Assembly (NCBI GenBank): GCA_003220935.1
Contig: QHTT01000067.1
Coordinates: 80,570-144,569, forward strand
Direction of reading: 5' to 3'
Length of the DNA: 64,000 bases
DNA from: Gemmatimonadota bacterium
GTDB lineage: Bacteria; Gemmatimonadota; Gemmatimonadetes; Gemmatimonadales; GWC2-71-9
A program made the position numbers and the translations under genes. Each line of letters starts with the position of its first letter. Within the stretch, counting starts at the first letter, position 1. Below are positions 57,601 through 64,000 of this stretch, in pieces. The notes beneath the pieces were generated by a model, which had not been told where the DNA came from, did not search any database, and worked only from the letters and a program-made list of their open reading frames with translations.

Positions 57601-57889
57601 CGCCGACAGCTGGTTGCAGACCAACATCGCGCCGCTGATCGCAAGCCCGGTGTTCCAGCAGGACGGCCTGTTGATCATCGTGTTCGACGAGGCGGGCGGT
57701 GACAACACCAACGGCGGCGGGCGGATCGTGTGGGTGGCCGTGAGCCCGAAGGCCAAGCGCGCCTATCAGTCCACGACGCTGTACCAGCACCCGAGCACGC
57801 TGCGGCTGATCCTCAAGGGGCTCGGCGTGTCGGTGTTCCCCGGTGCGGCGGCCGGCGCGCCGGACATGACCGAGTTCTTCACGCCGTAA
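54638..57889 (+). CDS. Lipoprotein with about 8 BIG2 Ig-like repeats and C-terminal PF04185-like phosphoesterase
   Basis: Lipobox AVVNC; repeated VASVAVTPASATVQAGQTVQLAATPKDANGNPLSGR; C-term HVFVVTEENTDYADVTTSSMPYLMGLAAQYGLATQYYANTHPSIGNYFELATG. Confidence 0.88.
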   Translation: MTFKHKLARRLALLKDRGLITAVAVLAAAAVVNCERPLSTTDPITSVARVVISPHSVTLQPNELADFTAASFTAAGDSSPVGILWHATSGVVSDTGTTGHRHYGRYKNASCGDYLLIASNSPGWRSDSAKVAVRCPVAVASVAVSPASVALQVGQTVQLAATPQDTGGNPLAGRVVTWASNNAAVAPVTASGLATAVAVGSAMITATSEGKTGTAAVAVASVPVASVAVTPASATVQAGQTVQLAATPKDANGNPLSGRAIGWSSNNLSVANVNASGLVTGVAPGSATITAASEGKSGGAVITVNPAPVPVASVGVTPGSATMQAGQTVQLAATPKDVNGNPLSGRVVTWASSTPAVATVNASGLVTSVAAGSATITATSEGQSGTALISVTAAPVASVAVTPAAVGLQPGGTVQLTATPKDANGNPLTGRGVVWTSSTGAVATVGSSGLVTAVATGAATITATSEGQSGSSSITVSNAPVASVAVTPAAASVQVGQTMQLAATPKDANGNPLSGRIISWSSSNTSVVGVNSSGLVTAVATGGATITATSEGQSGTASITVPPVPVATVAVTPASASVDEGKTVQLTATPKDAAGNPLSGRVVTWTSSNTAAATVNSSGLVTAKLAGAAAITATSEGQSGTSAITVVHVAVASVAVAPASASVNEGQTVQLTATLKDASGNTLTGRTVTWASSNTAAATVSSSGLVTGKVAGAATITATSETVSGTSAITVVHVPVAAVAVTPASASLPAGQTVQLTATLKDANGNTLTGRTVTWASSNTAAATVTGSGLVSGVTAGTATITATSETVSGTAAVTVTAASAGGQFGHVFVVTEENTDYADVTTSSMPYLMGLAAQYGLATQYYANTHPSIGNYFELATGQILTNNDGSSTIENVPNVVRSLVAAGKTWKSYAESIPNACYLGGDTGDYARKHNVFALLSDVANDPSGQACNIVPFTQFATDLANGRLPSFSNIVPNLCNDAHDCGLDVADSWLQTNIAPLIASPVFQQDGLLIIVFDEAGGDNTNGGGRIVWVAVSPKAKRAYQSTTLYQHPSTLRLILKGLGVSVFPGAAAGAPDMTEFFTP
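55050..57090 (+). repeat. Tandem BIG2-encoding repeats, unit about 250 bp
   Basis: Eight recurring ASVAVTP...TVQLAATPKDANGNPLSGRVVTW...SGLVTAVA.GSATITATSEGQSGTA units. Confidence 0.85.
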
Positions 57890-57929
57890 CGGCGAACTGA
57901 GCGACGGAGCAATCGTAGGGAAGGAACTC

Positions 57930-60644
57930 ATGGCGTTCACGCACAAGCTGGCCGCTCGACTGGCGCGGCTCAAAGATTCTGTCGCGATCGTGGCGGCGCT
58001 GGCCGTCGCCACGATCGTCGTCAGTTGCGAGCACCCCGTCACTGATCTCGGCTCCATCATCGCACAGCTCGTTGTCTCCCCGCAGAACGTCACGCTGCAG
58101 CAAAACCAAGCGGAGGACTTCCTCGCCGTCGGCTTCACGGCCACGGGTGACAGCGCCGATATCGCCGTGTCATGGAGCGCGACGGGCGGCACCATCGACT
58201 CGAGCTCCGCCGGCAAGCGGCATTACGGGCATTACACGAGCGCCACCTGCGGCACCTTCACGGTCACGGCGACCAGCCACCCGGGGAACGTCTCCACAGC
58301 GGTGAGCGTCTCGGTGACCGGGTGCCCGCTACCGGTCGCGTCGGTGAGCGTGACGCCGGGGACCGCCACGATCGGGGTGGGGCAGACGGCGCAGTATGCG
58401 GCGATTACGCGGGATGCGTTCGGCAATCCGCTGGGCGGGCGGACGGTGACCTGGTCCAGCAGCAACCCGGCGGTGGCGACGGTGAACGGCGCCGGGCAAG
58501 CGACGGGGGTGGCGGTGGGTGCGGCGACGCTCACGGCGACGAGCGAGGGGAAGAGCGGGACGGCGGCGCTCACGGTGACCAACGTGCCGGTGGCATCCGT
58601 GACGGTGAGCCCGGCGTCGGCGTCCGTGCCGGCGGGCCAGACGGTGCAGCTCACGGTGACCCCAAGGGATGCGAATGGGAACCCGCTGAGCGGCCGGACG
58701 GTCACCTGGGCGAGCAGCAACCCAGGGGTGGCGACGGTGAGCGGGAGCGGGCTCGTGAGCGGTGTGGCGGGTGGTGCGGCGACGATCACCGCGACATCCG
58801 AAGGGCAGAGCGGCAGCTCTGCCATCACTGTTACAGCGCCACCGCCTCCACCGCCTCCCGGATCGTGCCAGACGGGCTCTTCGGTGTGGGTGAACAGTCC
58901 GTTCAGCTCTCAAAACGGATCGTTCACCGCTCAGTTTGACGCCACCCCGAACGCGGCTCCCATGGATGGCGTCATGGGGCTTTCGGCCGGCGCGACCACG
59001 TTGTACGAAGCCTTGGCCGTGACCGTGCGCTTCAACCCCGCGGGACAGATCGACGCCCGCAGCGGGGCGGTGTACACGGCGGCGAACGCCATCCCGTACG
59101 CCGCGGGTACCAGCTACCGGTTCCGGCTCGTGGTAGACATCCCCAGTCATACGTTTGCGGCCTACGTCACTCCGGCCGGGAGCGCGGAGCTCACGATCGG
59201 CACGGGCTTCGCGTTCCGGACCGACCAGCCGCCGGTGTCGGCACTCGACAATTGGGCGTTGCACACCGAGTCGGGGACGCACACGCTGTGCAATTTCACT
59301 ATCTCGTCGAGCACACCTCCAGCACCCGTAGCGTCAGTGACGGTGACACCCGCGTCGGCGACGGTGCAGGCCGGCCAGGCGGTGCAGCTCACGGCGACGC
59401 TCAAGGACGCGAACGGGAACCTGCTGTCGGGCCGCAGCGTGACGTGGTCCAGCAGCAACACCGCGGTCGCAACGGTCAACAACAGCGGTCTCGTAAGCGG
59501 GGCGGCGGCGGGCTCAGCGACGATCACGGCGACGAGCGAGGGGCAGAGCGGCACGGCCGCGATCACGGTGACCCCGGCGCCCCCGCCGGCCCCCGTGGCC
59601 TCGGTGACCGTGACCCCGGCCTCGGCCTCGGTGCCGACCGGTCTGACATTCCAGCTCACGGCGACCCTCAAAGATGCGAACGGCAACACACTGACGGGCC
59701 GCACTGTCACCTGGGCGTCGAGCAACACAGCCGTCGCGACCGTGAGCGGCAGTGGGCTGGTGAGCGGCGCGACGGTGGGGCCGGCGACCATCACGGCAAC
59801 GAGCGAAGCGCAGAGCGGCACTGCGGCCATCACGGTGACGCCGCCCGTGAGCGGCACCGTCAATCACGTGTTCTGGGTACTTGAGGAGAACACGGACTAC
59901 GCGAGCGTCACGACGTCGTCAATGCCCTACCTGATGGGCCTGGCCGCCCAGTACGGGCTCGCGACCCAGTATTACGCCAACACCCATCCCTCGATCGGCA
60001 ACTACCTCATGCTGACGGGCGGACAGGTCATCACGAACGATGACAACTACTCGGGGCCAGCGATCGCAGGGGACAACATCGTCCGCGAACTGATCGCCGC
60101 GGGGAAGAGCTGGAAGCTGTACGCGGAGGATCTGCCGTATCCGGGCGACGTGGAGATGGGCGTGGACAACGGCACCTACACGAGCCGGCACAACGGACTC
60201 GTGTTCTACACGGACGTGCAGAACGATCCGCTCAAGACGCAGCACGTCGTGCCGTTCACGCAGCTCGCGACCGATATGACGGCGGGCGCGCTCCCGAACT
60301 ACGGCTTCATCGAGCCGAACCTCTGCAACGACGCGCACGACTGCTCGCTCGGCACGGCCGATAGTTGGCTGCAGGCCAATGTCGGTCCGTTGCTCGCGAA
60401 CGCGCAGTTCCAGCAGGACGGACTCCTGATCGTGACGTTCGACGAGTCCAGCGGAGACAACACCCATGGCGGTGGGCGGGTGACGCTGGTGATGATCGGG
60501 CCGAAGGTGAAGCGCAGCTTCCAGTCGACGACGCTGTATCAGGAGGAGAGCCTGCTACGGTTCACGCTCAAGACGCTCGGTATCACCGTCTATCCCAACG
60601 CTGCGGCGACGGCGCCGGATATGAGCGAGTTCCTCACGCCGTAA
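57930..60644 (+). CDS. BIG2 lipoprotein with inserted lectin-like domain and C-terminal PF04185-like phosphoesterase
   Basis: Lipobox IVVSC; 2 BIG2 + SCQTGSSVWVNSPFSSQNGSFTAQFDATPNAAPMDGVMGLS domain + 2 BIG2 + HVFWVLEENTDYASVTTSSMPYLMGLA. Confidence 0.87.
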   Translation: MAFTHKLAARLARLKDSVAIVAALAVATIVVSCEHPVTDLGSIIAQLVVSPQNVTLQQNQAEDFLAVGFTATGDSADIAVSWSATGGTIDSSSAGKRHYGHYTSATCGTFTVTATSHPGNVSTAVSVSVTGCPLPVASVSVTPGTATIGVGQTAQYAAITRDAFGNPLGGRTVTWSSSNPAVATVNGAGQATGVAVGAATLTATSEGKSGTAALTVTNVPVASVTVSPASASVPAGQTVQLTVTPRDANGNPLSGRTVTWASSNPGVATVSGSGLVSGVAGGAATITATSEGQSGSSAITVTAPPPPPPPGSCQTGSSVWVNSPFSSQNGSFTAQFDATPNAAPMDGVMGLSAGATTLYEALAVTVRFNPAGQIDARSGAVYTAANAIPYAAGTSYRFRLVVDIPSHTFAAYVTPAGSAELTIGTGFAFRTDQPPVSALDNWALHTESGTHTLCNFTISSSTPPAPVASVTVTPASATVQAGQAVQLTATLKDANGNLLSGRSVTWSSSNTAVATVNNSGLVSGAAAGSATITATSEGQSGTAAITVTPAPPPAPVASVTVTPASASVPTGLTFQLTATLKDANGNTLTGRTVTWASSNTAVATVSGSGLVSGATVGPATITATSEAQSGTAAITVTPPVSGTVNHVFWVLEENTDYASVTTSSMPYLMGLAAQYGLATQYYANTHPSIGNYLMLTGGQVITNDDNYSGPAIAGDNIVRELIAAGKSWKLYAEDLPYPGDVEMGVDNGTYTSRHNGLVFYTDVQNDPLKTQHVVPFTQLATDMTAGALPNYGFIEPNLCNDAHDCSLGTADSWLQANVGPLLANAQFQQDGLLIVTFDESSGDNTHGGGRVTLVMIGPKVKRSFQSTTLYQEESLLRFTLKTLGITVYPNAAATAPDMSEFLTP

Positions 60645-60645
60645 T

Positions 60646-62856
60646 ATGGCCTTCAACAAGCTGGCCGCTCGCTTAGCGCGACTGAACGCTTGGACGGTGA
60701 TCCCGGCGACGCTGGCCGTCGCCACGATCGTCGTCAGCTGCGAGCACCCGGTGACCGATCCCGGCTCCAGCATCGCACAGCTCGTTGTTTCCCCGCAGAA
60801 CGTCACGCTGCAACAAAACCAAGCTGAGGACTTCCTCGCCGTCGGCTTCACGGCCACGGGCGACAGCGCGGAGATCGCCGTGTCGTGGAGCGCGACGGGT
60901 GGGAGCATCGACTCGAGCTCCGCCGGCAAGCGCCACTACGGGCACTACACCAGCGCCACCTGCGGCACCTTCACGGTCACGGCGACCAGCCACCCAGGGA
61001 ACGTCTCCATGGCGGCGAGCGTCACGGTGACCGGGTGCCCGCTGCCGGTCGCGTCGGTGAGCGTGACGCCGGCGACCGCCACGATCGGAGTGGGGCAGAC
61101 GGCGCAGTATGCGGCGATTACGCGGGATGCGTTCGGCAATCCGCTGGGGGGGCGGACCGTGACCTGGTCCAGCAGCAACCCCGGGGTGGCAACGGTGAAC
61201 GGCGCCGGGCAAGCGACGGGCGTGGCGGTGGGTGCGGCGACGCTCACGGCGACGAGCGAGGGGAAGAGCGGGACGGCGGCGATCTTGGTGACCAACGTGC
61301 CGGTGGCGTCGGTAGCGGTGAGCCCGGCGTCGGCGTCGGTGCAGGTAGGCCAGACCGTACAGCTCGCCGCGACGCCGAGAGACGCGAACGGCAATCCGTT
61401 GTCGGGTCGGGCGGTCAGCTGGGCGAGCAGCAACACTGCAGTCGCGACGGTGAGCGGAAGCGGGCTCGTGACGGGGGTGACGGCAGGCTCGGCGACGATC
61501 ACGGCCACAAGCGAAGGACAGGGCGGCACTGCGACGATCACGGTGAGCACGGTGCTGGTGGCGTCGGTCACGGTGAGCCCCGCCACGGCGTCGGTGCAGG
61601 CGGGCCAGACGGTGCAGCTCGCGGCGACCCCAAAGGACGCGAACGGGAACCCGCTGAGCGGCCGGACGGTCACCTGGGCGAGCAGCAACAGTGCAGTCGC
61701 TACGGTGGGCGGAAGCGGGCTCGTGACTGGGGTGACGGCAGGCTCGGCAACGATCACGGCCACAAGCGAAGGCAAGAGCGGCACTTCAGCCATCACCGTT
61801 ACAGCGCCAGCGCCGGCCCCCGTGGCCTCGGTGACCGTGACACCGGCCCCGGCCTCGGTGCCGACGGGCCAGACGGTCCAGCTCACGGCGACCCTCAAGG
61901 ATGCGAACGGCAACACGCTGACCGGCCGCACCGTCGCCTGGGCGTCGAACAACACCGCCGTCGCGACCGTGACCGGCAGTGGGATGGTGAGCGGCGTGAC
62001 CGCTGGCACGGCGAGCATCGCAGCGACGTCCGAGACGGTGACCGGCACGTCCGCCCTTACGGTGACGGCGGCGGCCGCGTCGTACGTGCTGGTGGGCGCG
62101 GGCGACATCGCCGACTGCGACGCCTCTGCCACCGCGGCGCTGCTGGACAACATCCCGGGGACGGTGTTCACCGCGGGGGACAACGCCTACCCCAACGGCT
62201 CGAGCGCGGACTACACGCAGTGCTACGATCCCTCCTGGGGCCGGCACAAGGTGCGCACCCGCCCCTCCCCCGGCAACCACGACCATAATACGTCGGGCGC
62301 TGCGGGCTACTTCGGCTATTTCGGGGCGCAGGCGGGGCCGGCCGGGCTGGGCTACTACAGCTACGATGTCGGCGCCTGGCACATCATTTCGCTGGATAGC
62401 AACATCGACATGAGCGCCGGCTCGGCGCAGGAAACGTGGCTGCGGGCGGATCTCGCCGCGAGCACAAAGCGGTGCACCATCGCCTACTGGCACCATCCGC
62501 GGTTCAGCTCGGGCACGAGCCACGGTAGCACGGGCTCCACGCAGCCGTTGTGGCAGGCGTTATACGACTTCGGCGCGGAGATCGTCATCTCCGGCCACGA
62601 TCACGAATACGAGCGCTTCGCGCCGCAAACGGCGGACGGCACCGCGGACGCGGCGCGGGGGATCCGGGAGTTCGTGGTGGGTACGGGGGGCGCGGGGCTG
62701 TACTCGCTGGGGACGCCGCTGCCGAACAGCGAGGTGGGGAACGACAACTCGCACGGGGTGCTGAAGCTGACGCTGTCGGACGGATCCTACACGTGGGAGT
62801 TCATCCCGGTTGCGGGCGATTCGTTCCGGGATTCCGGCAGCGGCACCTGTCACTGA
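60646..62856 (+). CDS. BIG2 lipoprotein with C-terminal metallophosphoesterase
   Basis: Same N-term as previous gene; 4 BIG2; AGDIADCDASATAALLDNIPGTVFTAGDNAYPNGS, GNHDHN, WHHPRFSS, GHDHEYERFAPQ. Confidence 0.9.
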   Translation: MAFNKLAARLARLNAWTVIPATLAVATIVVSCEHPVTDPGSSIAQLVVSPQNVTLQQNQAEDFLAVGFTATGDSAEIAVSWSATGGSIDSSSAGKRHYGHYTSATCGTFTVTATSHPGNVSMAASVTVTGCPLPVASVSVTPATATIGVGQTAQYAAITRDAFGNPLGGRTVTWSSSNPGVATVNGAGQATGVAVGAATLTATSEGKSGTAAILVTNVPVASVAVSPASASVQVGQTVQLAATPRDANGNPLSGRAVSWASSNTAVATVSGSGLVTGVTAGSATITATSEGQGGTATITVSTVLVASVTVSPATASVQAGQTVQLAATPKDANGNPLSGRTVTWASSNSAVATVGGSGLVTGVTAGSATITATSEGKSGTSAITVTAPAPAPVASVTVTPAPASVPTGQTVQLTATLKDANGNTLTGRTVAWASNNTAVATVTGSGMVSGVTAGTASIAATSETVTGTSALTVTAAAASYVLVGAGDIADCDASATAALLDNIPGTVFTAGDNAYPNGSSADYTQCYDPSWGRHKVRTRPSPGNHDHNTSGAAGYFGYFGAQAGPAGLGYYSYDVGAWHIISLDSNIDMSAGSAQETWLRADLAASTKRCTIAYWHHPRFSSGTSHGSTGSTQPLWQALYDFGAEIVISGHDHEYERFAPQTADGTADAARGIREFVVGTGGAGLYSLGTPLPNSEVGNDNSHGVLKLTLSDGSYTWEFIPVAGDSFRDSGSGTCH

Positions 62857-62876
62857 GGTGTTGAGGCGCGGCCACC

Positions 62877-64000
62877 ATGACGTTTTGCTTGGCGCGACCA
62901 AATGATTGGACGGTAATCGTGGCGGCGCTGGCTGTTGTCACGATCGTCGTCAGCTGTGAGCACCCGGTGACTGATCCCAGCTCCAGCATCGCACAGCTCG
63001 TTGTTTCCCCGCAGAACGTCACGCTGCAACAAAACCAAGCTGAGGACTTCCTCGCCGTCGGCTTCACGGCCACGGGCGACAGCGCCGATATCGCCGTGTC
63101 GTGGGGCGCGACGGGCGGGAGCATCGACTCGAGCTCCGCCGGCAAGCGCCACTACGGGCACTACACCAGCGCCACCTGCGGCGCCTTCACGGTCACGGCG
63201 ACCAGCCACCCGGGGAACGTCTCCACGGCGGCGAGCGTCACGGTGACCGGGTGCCCGCTGCCGGTCGCGTCGGTGAGCGTGACGCCGGCGACGGCCACGA
63301 TTGGGGTGGGGCAGACGGCGCAGTATGCGGCGATTACGCGGGATGCGTTCGGCAATCCGCTGGGGGGGCGGACCGTGACCTGGTCCAGCAGCAACCCGGC
63401 GGTGGCGACGGTGAACGGCGCCGGGCAAGCGACGGGTGTGGCGGTGGGTGCGGCGACGCTCACGGCGACGAGCGAAGGGAAGAGCGGCACGGCGGCAATC
63501 ACGGTGACGACCGTGCCCGTGGCGTCGGTGACGGTGAGCCCCGCCACGGCGACCGTACAGGTGGGCCAGACAATGCAGCTCGCGGCGGCGCCGAAAGACG
63601 CGAACGGCAATTCGCTCTCCGGCCGCACGATCACCTGGGCGAGCGGCAGCACCGCAGTCGCGACGGTGAGTGCGAGCGGGTTCGTCACCGGTGTGGCCGC
63701 GGGTTCGGTCACGATCACAGCGACCTCCGAAGGACAGAGCGGCACGGCGACGATCACGGTGAGCACGGTGCCGGTGGCGTCGGTGACGGTGAGCCCCAGC
63801 ACGGCGTCGGTGCCGGTGGGCCAGACGGTGCAGCTCACCGCGACCCCGAAAGACGCCAGCGGCAATCCGTTGTCGGGGCGGCCGGTCAGCTGGGGAAGCA
63901 GCAACACGGCAGTTGCGACGGTGAGCGGGAGCGGGGTCGTAACTGGGGTGACGGCGGGCGCGGCAACGATCACAGCCACAAGCGAAGGACAGAGCGGCAC
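62877..64000 (+). CDS. BIG2 lipoprotein, truncated by window end (not in ORF track)
   Basis: ATG 62877: MTFCLARPNDWTVIVAALAVVTIVVSCEHPVTDPSSSIAQLVVSPQNVTLQQNQAEDF...; open to end of window. Confidence 0.85.
   Translation, partial: MTFCLARPNDWTVIVAALAVVTIVVSCEHPVTDPSSSIAQLVVSPQNVTLQQNQAEDFLAVGFTATGDSADIAVSWGATGGSIDSSSAGKRHYGHYTSATCGAFTVTATSHPGNVSTAASVTVTGCPLPVASVSVTPATATIGVGQTAQYAAITRDAFGNPLGGRTVTWSSSNPAVATVNGAGQATGVAVGAATLTATSEGKSGTAAITVTTVPVASVTVSPATATVQVGQTMQLAAAPKDANGNSLSGRTITWASGSTAVATVSASGFVTGVAAGSVTITATSEGQSGTATITVSTVPVASVTVSPSTASVPVGQTVQLTATPKDASGNPLSGRPVSWGSSNTAVATVSGSGVVTGVTAGAATITATSEGQSG

Overview
This is a high-GC bacterial chromosome window. Gene content (FCB-type GGGP synthase, TPR proteins, BIG2/PKD lipoproteins) suggests a Gemmatimonadota-like organism, but that is inference. 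Three parts: (1) 0-18 kb, housekeeping: hutU(partial)-hutI, TPR proteins, polyprenyl synthase, tatA, PpiD-like foldase, aroQ, M24 peptidase, accB, pilT, accC, comB, ftsK. (2) 18-38 kb, an exopolysaccharide/surface-glycan region: beta-helix proteins, glycosyltransferase, O-antigen ligase/polymerase-like protein, ATP-grasp, FemAB/GNAT-like, CapD-DegT-formyltransferase, BY-kinase, SLBB export protein, interspersed with secreted PKD/metallophosphoesterase (MPE) paralogues. (3) 38-64 kb: yraN, recA-recX-alaS, GGGP synthase, gmhA, SDR, CCA/polyA polymerase, ZIP, rarA, hflX, then a secreted Ig-like (BIG2) region truncated at the window end. Most notable: (a) two GEMM-family cyclic-dinucleotide riboswitches (about 49808-49896 and 54474-54565), each with its P1 3' strand embedded in a downstream terminator hairpin, and both carrying A at the position aligned by eye to G20 of Vc2, the substitution associated with 3',3'-cGAMP sensing; the second precedes a tandem array of four BIG2 lipoprotein genes with exchanged phosphoesterase modules; (b) a family of short 7-bp tandem repeats (GGGANNN-like), often as inverted pairs, inserted in frame in conserved genes or between genes; (c) an inverted-repeat MITE-like element with a solo copy elsewhere; (d) MPE paralogues with an altered GHxH metal motif. 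All calls are by eye from sequence and the ORF track; no searches were run.
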